Source of the DNA: Ariolimax columbianus | Taxonomy: Eukaryota; Mollusca; Gastropoda; Stylommatophora; Arionidae | Reading direction: 5' to 3' | DNA: 64,000 nucleotides | NCBI GenBank assembly: GCA_036924085.1 | Contig: JAVGWX010000011.1 | Span: 40,224,970-40,288,969 of the forward strand | Shown here: in pieces, positions 54,109 through 63,711 of the stretch | Layout: every line of letters begins with the position of its first letter | Numbering within the stretch: position 1 is the stretch's first letter | Made by a program: the position numbers and the translations under genes | Notes under the pieces: model-generated | Databases searched by the model: none | Seen by the model: the letters and a program-made list of their open reading frames with translations, nothing else | What the model was told of the DNA's origin: nothing

Positions 54109-54568
54109 CTTTGTTGAAGACCATACTGGAGGGTAGGGTGAAAGGCAGTTGTTCAAGAGACAAACAACGTTTTAAGTGGATGGATAACATCAGGAGATGG
54201 ACTGGAAAAACCTCTCAGATTGCGCCATTACGGCAAGAGATAGAGTAAACTGGAGAACCATTGCAGCCGACCTTTGATACGGAGATTGTACTTTAACGGA
54301 AATGAACAATAAATGTGCAAAATTCTGCTTTATCATTTATATTCAAAAGCTTGTAATATTCTTTCAATTCCAGCAGTTAATGTCCAACGCTCACGTTCGA
54401 ACCACAATATAGATATAAACAGTTATAATTGATGGGCTAGACACACGATAAAAAGTACATTTGAAAATAGACAACTAAGTTGAAACTAATATGAACATTT
54501 TAAAAAATCAATCAATTAAAACATTCCCAGCTCGCTGTTGTTGTTGTTGTTGTTGAATGCCCACAATG

Positions 54569-54818
54569 GGGTCGGCGTGGGATAGTGGTTAAGTGACACG
54601 GCTCACAACCAGAAGGTGCTGGGTTCGATCACCATCACAGCACCGGCCTTTACCCCGGGAACGCAAACTCTTTGAAAATGCAGGAGGAAGTATATCCGAA
54701 CATAAAATGCATGCTGAAGTCGGATGCACCGAGCAGACAGGCGCAAAATAAAATCCACAGTGAAATGCACACTGCCTTGGGGATTAGAGAAATAAGGCGA
54801 ATGAAAAAAAAGAAAAAA
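54569..54818 (+). mobile_element. SINE-1 with target-site duplication
   Basis: Full length: A-box-like GGGATAGTGGTTAAGTGAC, B-box-like GGGTTCGATCAC, family body, A-rich end AAAAAAAAGAAAAAA. Flanked by GAATGCCCACAATG (54555-54568) and GAATACCCACAATG (54819-54832), 13 of 14 identical. The target is the end of a repeat B copy. Confidence 0.92.
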
Positions 54819-55195
54819 GAATACCCACAATGAGTAAGTTTACTCTTTTGTGCGCCCTAAAAAGGACGTTAAGTGGAAGGTTATCGTAGTTGTCCTTAAA
54901 ATCCCGAACGTGCTGAAGAAGGTGGCCTGGTGTCATCCAGGCGGTTGTGCTATTCTTGGCTTCATCTGCGTGTCGCTCACTACTACGGGGATCACGTCTA
55001 ACCTCACCTTGTTATCCAGACGGTTGTCCTCGACAACAGCCCATTTCCATGACGACCAACAAGGAGGTGAGGTGAGTGTTTTGGCCAGTATATTTTTCCT
55101 GATGCTGGCTTACATTGTCTGATCAGTGTGTTTTGCCTGACCCGATGTTAGCCTCATAGTCCCTCCCAGCTCGCTGTAAGGCATATGTTACAGAA
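54819..55195 (-). mobile_element. Repeat B
   Basis: Reverse copy from CCCACAATGAGTAAGTTTAC through GGCTTCATCTGCGTGTCGCT, CACTACTACGGGGATCACGT and TCCTGATGCTGGCTTACATT to about 55150. Its outer end is where SINE-1 inserted. Confidence 0.8.
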
Positions 55196-55424
55196 AAATA
55201 TATATTAAGTCAACAAATGTGACCAACCCGTATCTACTGAAGTGTTTGTAGTTTATATGTTCTACAGGATGGTGTAGTTAGCGCTACGCCCAACCCTCCC
55301 TAGTTGCCCTTTACCTGGTAGGTTAGAGTGTTACTATTCATAGCTCCAGTTTCGGTACCCGGTAACACTCGGGCGATAACTCTATTAAGGCTAACAAACA
55401 ATTTTTATTTCAATCCCAAAATGC

Positions 55425-55602
55425 GCGTATAAGCCAGGTCACGATGCATTCAGATACCCGTAATAGTGAGTGTCACGCAGATGAAGCCAAGCATAACCCA
55501 ACTGCCTAAAGGACCGCGGTTAACATTCATCAGCACGCTCGGAATGTGAGAAAAAATACTAAAACTAGCCACTGAGCGCTCTTTTCAAGACGCACAAATG
55601 AT
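55425..55602 (+). mobile_element. Repeat B, 3' half
   Basis: ATACCCGTAATAGTGAGTGT, CACGCAGATGAAGCCAAGCA, GGACCGCGGTTAACATTCAT and CAGCACGCTCGGAATGTGAG. Confidence 0.75.
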
Positions 55603-55849
55603 TAAACGTTTTCATTGTTGACTTTAAACAATAAAAACAACAACAGTACACATTTTTTTAATCTTATTGTTTTTGCGGCCAATATTGATAATGAGTTTTA
55701 CTGCAGTCTGGCACGCCCAATAGCAGTTTACAGCATGTAAACACGCAAATTCGAAAAGTAAAATTTTGTGTTGAGTTAGAATGGACTGCTTAACACATTG
55801 CTGAACGGAGCAGTCCCAGAAGGAGAAACAAAGGGCATATCAAAACGTC

Positions 55850-56540
55850 ACCATCATCATCATGTAGCATGTCCTTTGTAGAGCGCCACTCTAGGGCCAG
55901 CCGATTTGAATCTCAGTCTGCAGGCAGTCTTCCCGCCTGCTCCATCTTCATGTTCAGAGTATCCTTGATATCTTGTATCCACCTTCACCTTGGTCGACTC
56001 CTTCGTCGCCTTCCAGCTACCATGCCCTCCAGGACCGTTCCATCCAGTCCGTCATGACGTTTGACGTGGCCGAAAAAATTGAATTTCCGAAACATAACAT
56101 TGTTAATGAGCCATTTTCTTCAACATTGAAATCTTCTAGGATGGTTTTATTTGCCATTTTCCTTTTCCAAGGAATTTTTAGAATTCTTCTGTAACATTTT
56201 GTTTCGATCGATCCAATTTTCTTCCTTGCTGCTCGTGTCATAGTCCATGTCTCGCACCCGTACATTGCTACAGGGAATATGCATGTTCTCATGATCTTGT
56301 TTTAGTTGCTTGTTAGTATTTTGCCGAAGATTGTGCGTGTTGTTTAGCTTCTGCATCGCTATGACAAATCGTGATCTAATTTATTTATTGGAAAGAGCCA
56401 ATGTATTAAAATGTATGATATTTTCGATTTCTTTTTATTTATAATAATCTGGGGCTGCAGTCTTGTTTTAACAGTGAATATTATCTTAGTTTTTCTAATG
56501 TTGAAAATGTAATTATTCATTTCAAAAACGTATATGACAA
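55850..56540 (-). pseudogene. LINE-E RT thumb and tail
   Basis: Minus strand: CIFPVAMYGCETWTMTRAAR (56225-56285), KKIGSIETKCYRRILKIPWK (56165-56222), MANKTILEDFNVEENGSL, then in shifted frame HVKRHDGLDGTVLEGMVAG-like text and RRRWIQDIKDTLN-like text (55945-56060). The 3' end GCTCTACAAAGGACATGCTA and an (ATG)n tail lie at 55854-55880. Upstream palm text is worn. Confidence 0.75.
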
Positions 56541-56756
56541 ATACTATTTAGAAAAAGACAAGAAAAATCCAGAGAGACGCAGAATGGCCGGCGAGGAATT
56601 GTATATGGTGTTTTGAAGTTAATTGGTGCCGCAATGGCGCGAGTGAGCACTATGTTGCCAGTTTATAGTGACAACTTGTTCCCGGGGAGTCATATTCTTC
56701 CACACAAAACGTGTTTTATGGTACTTGCACAACAATACGTGCTTTTACAGAGTTAA

Positions 56757-57098
56757 TTGGGAAGGAAGACTAAAGTCTGGATTGGCTAAACATACTGACC
56801 AGACATGTTAGTCGGGGTCATTCAAAATATACTGAACAAGACCCTCACCCCCGCTTACTCAAACCTCTTCCTGGAAACGGGCTATTTTTATGAAAGCCTG
56901 TTCAACAAGGAGGCAGATCGACGTAATCCCCGCAGTAGTGAGCGACAAGCAGATGAAGCCGTACATAGCACTACCGCCTGGAGAATCCCAATCCACCTTC
57001 ATCAGCACGCTAGGTATGTGAGGAAAGCAACGACAACCAGCCACTTAACGTCATCTTCAGGGCGCACAAAAGAGTAAGCCTACTCATTGTGGGCATGC
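56757..57098 (+). mobile_element. Repeat B, full length
   Basis: From GGGAAGGAAGACTAAAGTCT through GACAAGACCCTCACCCCCGC, GATCGACGTAATCCCCGCAG, CACCTTCATCAGCACGCTAG to TACTCATTGTGGGCATGCGA. Followed by an (AAC)n tract at 57108-57146. Confidence 0.85.
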
Positions 57099-57116
57099 GA
57101 CAATAGCAACAACAAT

Positions 57117-57147
<31 letters not shown>

Positions 57148-57154
57148 GCAACAG

Positions 57155-57510
57155 AGATAATTTGGTGAAAGGAGAATAAAGTCTTGGTCATACAAAACAT
57201 GCTGGTCGGACAATTTTATGTCAGGGTCAGGTAAAACCTACTGGTCAGACAATGCTATGTCCGAGTCAGGTAAAACATATTGGTCGGACAATGTTAGGTC
57301 AGGATCATGTATAACATACTGGTCGAACAATGTTATGTCTGGGTCAGGTACAACATACTGGTCGAACAATGTTATGTCAGGGTCAGGTAAAATATACTGG
57401 TCCGACAATGTTATGTCAGGGTCAGGTAAAACAGCACAACTGCCTTCAGATCCACCATCAACACGCACTAGGGATGGGAGGTATAAACGATTACAACCTG
57501 TCACTTAGCG
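57155..57510 (+). mobile_element. Repeat B with 39-bp internal array
   Basis: About six units of GTCAGGGTCAGGTAAAACAT then ACTGGTCGGACAATGTTAT (57175-57435), followed by the repeat B end (CCACCATCAACACGCACTAG, AACCTGTCACTTAGCGCC). The middle of repeat B is missing. The unit is the opening segment of repeat B multiplied. Confidence 0.8.
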
Positions 57511-58345
57511 CCTTATCATCATAATTCCTCCTGTAAAGTATAGGTCCTCAACTTCTTCATATTCTTTTTCGGCCAACTGATGCTCTTCTTCTAGCCCAAT
57601 GAGGTTTATGAACAAGACTATGTTACAGGTCTTCATCGGCCCTTCACTGCTATTCACGTATGGTCGCTTCCGCGGGTCAGACTGCCTTCTCTTTGGTCTG
57701 CATAAGTGGGGCAGTCCTGCAGGATATGATCTAGTGTTTGCTTGGGTGCTCCGCAATCGCACGTAGTGGTGTCTCTAAGACCAATTCTGTTTAGGTGGGC
57801 CTTGAGTCTGCAATGTCCGTTCTGAGTCTAAAGATCTGTCTCTGTCCATCTCTGCCAAATTTCTGTATGCTATTATGTGTGCTGGTCTCTCCATTCCGTC
57901 CTCATGGATAATTTTGTTTGTTTGTTTGTTTTTTTGCGTTTGCCTTATTTCTCTTATCGACAAGGCGGTGTGCGTTGCACTGTGGTTTTTATTTTCATCA
58001 TCTTCATCACTCAACCAACTGTGGTTTTTATTTTGCGCCTGTCGGCCCAGTGTATCCGACTTCAGCATGCATTTTATGTAAGGGTCTGCTTCCTCCTGCA
58101 TTTTCTAAGGGTTTGCTTCCCCGGGGTAACGGCCGGTGCTGTGATTGAGATCGATCCCAGCACCTATCGGTTATGAGCCGTGCCACTTAACCACTAGGCT
58201 ACGCCATCCCCTATGTATAGTTTGATGAGTGCATTTCCTTCTGTACAGTTCCGTGGATGATGTATGCAGCCACTTATGGGTTTTTCGAGCTCATCAGTTT
58301 TCTCGTTTTCAAGCATCCCAAAGTGGGCCGAAATCCACAGAAGGA
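57505..58345 (-). pseudogene. LINE-B subtype RNase H end, split by SINE-1
   Basis: Minus strand: 58345-58213 gives WISAHFGMLENEKTDELEKP (RNase H W-I-P-x-H-x4-GNE-x-A-D-like), then CIHHPRNCTEGNALIKLYM. After the SINE come HIIAYRNLAEMDRDRS, FRLRTDIADSRP-like, CDCGAPKQTLDHILQDCPTY (knuckle, about 57700-57765) and ADQRE. Same subtype as 31.4-31.7 kb, whose uninterrupted sequence shows where the SINE entered. Confidence 0.75.
57912..58212 (-). mobile_element. SINE-1 with internal duplication
   Basis: The head at the right has TAGTGGTTAAGTGGCACGGC (minus strand) and B-box GGGATCGATCTC. Near 57980-58035 the segment CTGTGGTTTTTATTTT occurs twice, around a 26-bp insert rich in CATCATCTTCATCA. The poly-T side (57918-57933) faces left. 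The flanks CATGGATAATTTTG and CTATGTATAGTTTG resemble one another. Confidence 0.8.
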
Positions 58346-58788
58346 CTAGTTCTGGTGTTTTTATGTTGGTACTAAGTTTGTTACATAATTACAAAGTTAG
58401 TTAAATATATCTGGTAGAGTTATATCACATACCGTATTGCTTGTAGACTGACAGTTAACTTTACGTTATGTCTTGATTTCTGTTGTTATTTGTTGGTTGT
58501 GTTCTTTGTCACTGACGAGGACTTTGTGGCTGTAACGGGAGTATCGTTTTGTTTCTGTCCAGGTGCAATGACTGAGACATTATCTATATATGTTTTTCTC
58601 ATATTCCCACCTTCAGTATTTCTGCAGCTTCGATCTGTTTACTTCTGATAGTAAATGACATTCTAGTCCAACATCAAATGATCATTTTAGTACGCAAACT
58701 GTTCAGGCCTGTAATATACTAAAGTAAAGTGGAAATTCAGCAGAAATAACCGCTTGTTGGAAATGGAGTTTTTGAAAACTTCATTGTA
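58346..58788. other. No recognised feature
   Basis: Unassigned AT-rich DNA. Confidence 0.35.
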
Positions 58789-58789
58789 C

Positions 58790-58998
58790 TAAGCCGCAGC
58801 CTGTAAGAGGTTATGTGGACAGTGCCCTTCCTTGCTGTTTTTACTTTCTTAAGCGTTAGGTACCCGTTTACAGCTGGGTTGACTGGAGAAGCGGTCCCCG
58901 ATTAAAATAACGAACCTGATCTTTTTAGTCTCCGCTCCGGACACATTTCGAACCGAGCCACGCTGTTAACACAGACAATAGCGAATTTCTGGCTGTGA
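58790..58998 (-). mobile_element. SINE-3
   Basis: CTAAGCCGCAGCCTGTAAGA, CAGTGCCCTTCCTTGCTGTT, TTAGGTACCCGTTTACAGCT and GGGTTGACTGGAGAAGCGG match 62.38-62.50 kb. The tRNA-like end at the right is degraded. Confidence 0.7.
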
Positions 58999-58999
58999 A

Positions 59000-59228
59000 C
59001 TGAGCTAATACGCCCCTCCTAATTAACTCAGTTCAGCTCAGGTGCCATCTCCGCATCGAAGGTAGGGTGCAATGGATCTCCAGTGTACTCCTTCTTTTGC
59101 CGTAATGGTGTAATCTGAGAGGCATTTTCCAGTCCATCTCCAGATGTTACCCACCCACTTAAAGCGTTTTCTGCCTCTTGAACGACTGCCTTCCTCCCTA
59201 CCACTTCATTCCTCTGGTTCACTATTGT
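59000..59228 (-). pseudogene. LINE-F C-terminal tail
   Basis: Minus strand in shifting frames: GRKAVVQEAENALSGW, KRFKWVGNIWRWTGK-like, SQITPLRQKKEYTGDPLHPT then CGDGT. It matches FKWMDNIRRWTGKTSQIAPL at 54.2 kb. Confidence 0.65.
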
Positions 59229-59269
59229 CCCGACATGGCTTATTGCGATTCTGGGCTGTTCCCCAGGCT

Positions 59270-59282
59270 GAAAATTCCGTTT
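59270..59282. repeat. Target-site duplication, 3' side of LINE-B
   Basis: GAAAATTCCGTTT, identical to 61884-61896. It directly precedes the TTC (GAA on the element strand) repeat tail. Confidence 0.9.
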
Positions 59283-61883
59283 CTTCTTCTTCTTCTTCTG
59301 CGTACACAGTCAGACAGTAACCATTATTTTTTCGAAAAAAGCGGCGGTCATCCTGAGACTCTCGCCACTACCATAGAGCTTGTCTTGCAGTTCCACTGGC
59401 AATGGCCACATCTGCTCTCTCTGATCCTCGTATGTCGGGCAGTTCTGCAGCAGATGTTCAGTGGTCATTTTACCAGTACCGCACGGGCATTTGTCGGTAC
59501 ACCCTATCTTCAATTTGTTGAATAGGTGGTACCTCAGTCTGTTGTGGCCAGTGCGAAGTCTGAAGACAACGACCTGCTCTCTTCGGTTCAACTGGTAATA
59601 GGCATCGTTTTTGGTGTAACCAGTATGTTCGGTTTCCCATTTGGTCATGTATCTGGCTTTGATAAGCCGTTTTGACTCTTCGTACGTCATACTGGTATCT
59701 GTTTGTGGTAGCCTTGCACCTTCTTTTGCCAGTCTGTCTGCCTCCTCGTTGCCTTGGATGTTGCAGTGTGACGGAACCCACTGTACCACTACCCTTTTTG
59801 GTGCGGATTGCTGGCACAGTTTGCAGAGTGCTGCTCTTAAGTCATTAAGCTCAGTGTTTTTCTGGCTTTTTAGCGCTGTGACTACGGCGAGAGCATCTGT
59901 CAGCAGGACTATATGGCTCTCATTTTCACTGTGTGTTACCATTTCTTCCACTGCCGCCCTCAGTGCCTCTGCCTCCGCTCTGAAATTGCTTGTGTACTTA
60001 CCAGTAGCGAATGACAGTGTTATTTTTCTGCCATTTGGTAGGTTCAGGAATGCTCCTGCCCCTCCGTTCTGTGTAGTGTTTGTTACAGAACCGTCGGTGT
60101 ATGCATGGGTCCAGTCCATGCTTGGGTAGCTTTTCGTTATGAAGCTTAGGGTAGTGTCTCTCCTTTCTTTTTCAGTCTGGCAGTTTTTGTTTGCAATACC
60201 TGGTATATTTTCTACCACCTCTGGAAATATATCCTGCCTCCAAGTAGGTTTTCGTACAGTAGTGATGGGTTTTGGTGTTGTTAGTGCGTTTATGGGATCT
60301 TCGTGCATCTTTGCTTTGGCTATTTCTGCAAAGTTTCTCCGCTTTAGTTTCCCATTTCCCAGATTGTTTAGTCTCTGGTACATTGGATGGTCCGTCAGTC
60401 TTCGGAGTTTCTCTGACTGCAGCTGGGCTCTGCAGTCTCTTCTATCGGTCATGGATTGCAGTTTTGTAATCTTTTCAAGTTCTACAATTGGCGTTGACTT
60501 CATGCCACCTGTTATAATTCTCATGGCTTGGTTTTGAAGTTTGTTAACTTTATCGAAGTTCGCCTTCGCTGCTGTTGTCCATGCCGCAATGCCATACTCG
60601 AGAACTGGTCTCACTCTTCCAGTGTACAGTTTCTTTAGTATGCCTTCGTCTGCTCCCCAGCTTGTGCCAGCAAGTTTCCTCATGATCGCCATTCTTTCTC
60701 TGGCTTTCATTCGGTTTCTCTCAATCTGACTTTTCCATGTCATGCGCCGATCAAATGTGACTCCCAGATAGGTTGGGTTGTCGTTTGGCTGCAGGATTTT
60801 GCCATTTAGACTTAATTTGGTACTTTGGGGTTTTAATGAGAGCGAGAATATTGTGCACGTGGTTTTCTCCTCGTTTATTTTGACCAGCCATGAGTTCGCC
60901 CACTCTTCCAGCGATGTTAAGGCCGTCTGCATCCGATTTCTTGCTATGGTGAGATTCTTTTCAGAGGTCCACATAGCCAGATCGTCTGCAAACATTGAGC
61001 TATGGACTCTTCTTGGTATATTCTCTGTAATATCGTTTATATATACCAGGAAGAGTGTGGGTGACAGTACTCCCCCTTGGGGTACTCCCTGCTCGAGTGT
61101 CACCTTTTTGCTCATCTGCCCTTGTACTTGGACTCTGGCCGTTCTTTGTTTGAGGTAGTGGTTGATCCACTTGTACATCTTCCCACAGACATCACTTCTT
61201 CTTAGCTTGACTCTAAGTCCATCCTTCCAGACTTTGTCAAATGCCTTTTCCAGATCCACCCAAACAGCTACTGTGTGTTTCTGTGCCTGGTAGGCATCTT
61301 CTATCTCCTGGGCTATGAGGATGACCTGGTCCTCAGTGGATCTGTGCTGTCTAAAGCCGGCTTGCTGTGGAATTAGTATTCGTTTTTCTTCCAGATGCCA
61401 CATCAGTCTGGTGTTTATCATCCGTTCCATCAGCTTGCCGACACAGCTCAGTAGGCTTATGGGCCTGTATCCATTTGGATCTGTTTTGTCCTTTCCTGTT
61501 TTTGGTACTGGTACCAGTATTGCATCTTTCCATGCCTGTGGTACAATTCCCCTTTTCCAGCTTTGGTTTAGAACCGATAGCAGTTTCTTCTTCGCTGTTT
61601 GGCCCAGCCCCATCAGCATTTCGTTTGTTATCCCGTCTTTTCCGGGAGATTTCCTTTTCTTTAGTGTTCTCATAGCCTCTTCCATTTCGCGCATTGTTAG
61701 TTTGGCCATCATGTGCTCTTCAGGAGCCGTATTTATGTTTTCGTGTCCCTTTAGCTCTTCGCTAATGTCTGTATGCTTATCTGCAGGGACCTCGATGTGG
61801 TTTGCTCTGGCATAGTGATCGACAAAGGCGTTTGCGGCTTTCTTACCTGTGATCAAGTTCTCGCCTTGCTTGATAGTAATTTG
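59283..61883 (-). mobile_element. LINE-B, young 5'-truncated insertion
   Basis: A 2.6-kb insertion bounded by a perfect 13-bp target-site duplication. The 3' tail is GAAGAAGAAGAAGAAG (59281-59299 on the opposite strand). The 5' end is cut off just upstream of RT, so EN is absent. RT and RNase H remain in one open frame, so little time has passed since insertion. Confidence 0.92.
59310..61856 (-). CDS. LINE-B polyprotein: RT, RNase H, CCHC knuckle
   Basis: An 848-residue open frame, the longest in the window. RT spans about residues 60-400: RKSPGKDGI (68-76), NGYRPISLLSCVGKLMERMI (128-147), AGFRQHRSTEDQ (166-177), VDLEKAFDKVW with the first catalytic Asp (200-210), QGVPQGGVLSPTLF (256-269), FADD (289-292) and thumb PTYLGVTFDRRMTW (361-374). 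RNase H has all four acidic residues in YTDGS (D588), FRAEAEAL (E628), LLTDA (D654) and GNEEADRLA (D707). The C-terminus has C786, C790, C792, H801, C806, a CCHC-like knuckle. RT plus RNase H in this order suits the I-like group. The first codon counted is TTG; the frame is 5'-truncated, so the native start is missing. It probably cannot transpose on its own without EN. Confidence 0.93.
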   Translation of the reverse strand: MITGKKAANAFVDHYARANHIEVPADKHTDISEELKGHENINTAPEEHMMAKLTMREMEEAMRTLKKRKSPGKDGITNEMLMGLGQTAKKKLLSVLNQSWKRGIVPQAWKDAILVPVPKTGKDKTDPNGYRPISLLSCVGKLMERMINTRLMWHLEEKRILIPQQAGFRQHRSTEDQVILIAQEIEDAYQAQKHTVAVWVDLEKAFDKVWKDGLRVKLRRSDVCGKMYKWINHYLKQRTARVQVQGQMSKKVTLEQGVPQGGVLSPTLFLVYINDITENIPRRVHSSMFADDLAMWTSEKNLTIARNRMQTALTSLEEWANSWLVKINEEKTTCTIFSLSLKPQSTKLSLNGKILQPNDNPTYLGVTFDRRMTWKSQIERNRMKARERMAIMRKLAGTSWGADEGILKKLYTGRVRPVLEYGIAAWTTAAKANFDKVNKLQNQAMRIITGGMKSTPIVELEKITKLQSMTDRRDCRAQLQSEKLRRLTDHPMYQRLNNLGNGKLKRRNFAEIAKAKMHEDPINALTTPKPITTVRKPTWRQDIFPEVVENIPGIANKNCQTEKERRDTTLSFITKSYPSMDWTHAYTDGSVTNTTQNGGAGAFLNLPNGRKITLSFATGKYTSNFRAEAEALRAAVEEMVTHSENESHIVLLTDALAVVTALKSQKNTELNDLRAALCKLCQQSAPKRVVVQWVPSHCNIQGNEEADRLAKEGARLPQTDTSMTYEESKRLIKARYMTKWETEHTGYTKNDAYYQLNRREQVVVFRLRTGHNRLRYHLFNKLKIGCTDKCPCGTGKMTTEHLLQNCPTYEDQREQMWPLPVELQDKLYGSGESLRMTAAFFEKIMVTV

Positions 61884-61896
61884 GAAAATTCCGTTT
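61884..61896. repeat. Target-site duplication, 5' side of LINE-B
   Basis: GAAAATTCCGTTT, identical to 59270-59282. Confidence 0.9.
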
Positions 61897-62109
61897 AAAG
61901 AGACCCTATTTCATTCACGAGGAGACATTATGCGGAATGCAACAACCAACGTTGTACCCCATTTCCCAAAGATGACTTTCTGAAATACTTTCACTGGGAG
62001 AAGTGTGTGAAGTCCCAATGAGAGTACTTTGAAGGGGATTAGGGTTTCAATTAGGGTGAGTAATTGTATTTTTCCGGCACAAAGATTGGATACATTGGAA
62101 ACCCACGTC

Positions 62110-62110
62110 T

Positions 62111-62168
<58 letters not shown>

Positions 62169-62219
62169 CCTGCATGCGTGCGTGGTTGTGTGGATGCGTG
62201 TGTTCGTGTGTGTGCGTGC

Positions 62220-62252
<33 letters not shown>

Positions 62253-62255
62253 TGT
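62110..62255. repeat. Compound (AT)n(GT)n(GA)n microsatellite
   Basis: TA units at 62112-62149, GTGT/GTGC at 62150-62232, GAGA at 62232-62252. It lies next to a LINE-E 3' terminus. Confidence 0.95.
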
Positions 62256-62264
62256 GAAGGTATA

Positions 62265-62345
62265 AAGATGCAAATGTAAGTAAGCATGCCCTTTGTAGAA
62301 CATCGCTTCTTACAACTGCCAATCTATTTGGCTATTATACGTTTC
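62265..62345 (-). pseudogene. LINE-E 3' terminus
   Basis: The reverse complement of CATGCCCTTTGTAGAACATC GCTTCTTACAACTGCC matches 45.11-45.19 kb and the ATFYKGHAT end at 35.3 kb. Confidence 0.6.
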
Positions 62346-62374
62346 TTGTTTCTTGTCTATGGGGATGAAGTAAC

Positions 62375-62600
62375 TCTTCATGTACTAGGCCGCGGCCTAT
62401 TTGAGGTGGGGTGGCCAGTTCCCTTCCTTGCTGTTTATACCTTCCCAAACTCATACGCCAGGTACCGATTTATAGCTGGGTCGACCAAGGAACGAACTAC
62501 GCCCGAATTTATTTCTGTCCGTCCGTGATTTCGAACTCTGGCGCGGTGCAATCCCAGTCTTAGCAAGCCAGAGATCAATGTTGACTAGGCTACACGCTTC
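62375..62600 (-). mobile_element. SINE-3
   Basis: In reverse complement: head GTGTAGCCTAGTCAACATTG, TGGCTTGCTAAGACTGGG and B-box-like GAGTTCGAAATCA (about 62527-62540), then the body with GGTCGACCCAGC, GGTACCTGGCG and GGCCGCGGCC. The most complete SINE-3 copy. Confidence 0.75.
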
Positions 62601-62854
62601 AGAGGATGAGCGAGTTATAAATAGGAATACAATTATCTTTTTCCAAGCCTACAGATACAATGATTACACCTTAACTCGTTCCAGAGTACCTGAAACTTGA
62701 TTTGCAAATCGGCGAAAATGTGAAACTCCACGTACACCGATATACTGGGGTTAGATCATGGGCAACGATTAAGCGAAACAACAGACAGCATAGAAAATGA
62801 ACTCGAGACCCTTTTCCACACTCAAATATAGTTCTCTAACAACCTAATAAGCTA

Positions 62855-63200
62855 AGTTTTAGTGGACCTCTGGCGTGAGCTGGATTTAGCCGGGTTGAGG
62901 ATGTTCTGCTTAGCAGGCTAGGCTCAAGCAGCTTATTTCTTCGCTGCGTTGGGGCAAATGCCACAGAAGGTGGTTAACTGATGTACGAGTCCATCTTAAT
63001 AGCCCGAAACTTTATAGCAAAGTAGACCCGAATCTTGTTAGGCGCCATCTATGCTGTTCTTAACAAACCACCTAACCATGGCGGTGTTATGCCATGTCAC
63101 ACAATTAGTCGTCTCTTAAGACATGCTCTTTTCAGGACAGTAGTGCTATTCTTGTCTTATCATACACAAAGACCCAGTTGGACCACTCGGGGTAATCTCT
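62855..63200 (-). mobile_element. Repeat E
   Basis: TGAGCTGGATTTAGCCGGGT, GGCTAGGCTCAAGCAGC, GATGTACGAGTCCATCTTAA, TTGTTAGGCGCCATCTATGC, CCTAACCATGGCGGTGTTAT, ACAATTAGTCGTCTCTTAAG. The part GGCGCCATCTATGC... is the reverse of the GCATAGATGGCGCC-type segment of SINE-2 copies. Class uncertain; orientation is set to match SINE-2. Confidence 0.7.
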
Positions 63201-63710
63201 TAGACTACTGAGGCGAATTAGAAGACAAGATTTCAGTGATCATATGTTTTCAATCTCTGAAGTAGCTTCTCAACTTTAACGAAGCTTCAATATTTACAGG
63301 AAATGTTGTGTGACAAAACTGAGAATTTACACAATAACGAATCACGAATTCGTCTATATATGGAAGCCAAATTTCATTTCATGGAAGGATAATAACCTGA
63401 CGGATTCTATATTTAGTTAAAGAAGGTTATTTTTATTTCAACGAAGATTCTAGCTTTCTGTTTATTTATGCTTAAAATCTGCATCTTTTGCTCGGCGTAT
63501 TTCTATTTGAGGCTCCTTGCTGTGATGCCTATTTTCTGTTTTGTTAGCTCTCCATTTGCATTATCACGAGCGAGTTGATATGTGAGCCTGATAGATTTTG
63601 CTTTATCAAAATTTGTGTTAGATTTCATGATAGAATCAATAGAGTGTCCCATTTTATCTAACCGATTTTCCATGCGTATGATTTATTAAAATGTTACTCT
63701 CACACTGTCA
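63201..63710. other. No recognised feature
   Basis: Unassigned AT-rich DNA. Confidence 0.35.
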
Positions 63711-63711
63711 T

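Larger units (their letters stand above)
52210..54300 (+). pseudogene. LINE-F RT with expanded tail
   Basis: Palm end YADGTVLMAK (52217-52247), then FRLDINIKKTKTIIIWKN (52310-52362) and QIKDQLLEQVQSFSYLSS. After repeat E come RIITEDGSCEKEIIKRI-like text, MVNMVFGNMRHILTSKYINQ (52854-52913), LKMRIVRCYVHSSLLYSAET (52918-52977) and NKLENRIEAVEMMYIQDW. From 53115 an open 377-codon frame reads MSEIRFRQL, 27 copies of a 12-residue unit RYFGHITRHTS(I/L), then LKTILEGRVKGSCSRDKQRF, KWMDNIRRWTGKTSQIAPLR, stop at 54246. The unit is the RYFGHVxRHxS motif that other copies have once. Confidence 0.8.

Noticed and set aside
53247..54156. Minus-strand frames with MSCYMTKITYRG or LLYDQNNVSRYV repeats
   Set aside because: A 36-bp array keeps all frames without stops open. 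Only the plus frame is continuous with LINE-F tail text on both sides.
59641..61815. Several plus-strand frames of 60-166 codons
   Set aside because: Antisense shadows of the intact LINE-B frame.
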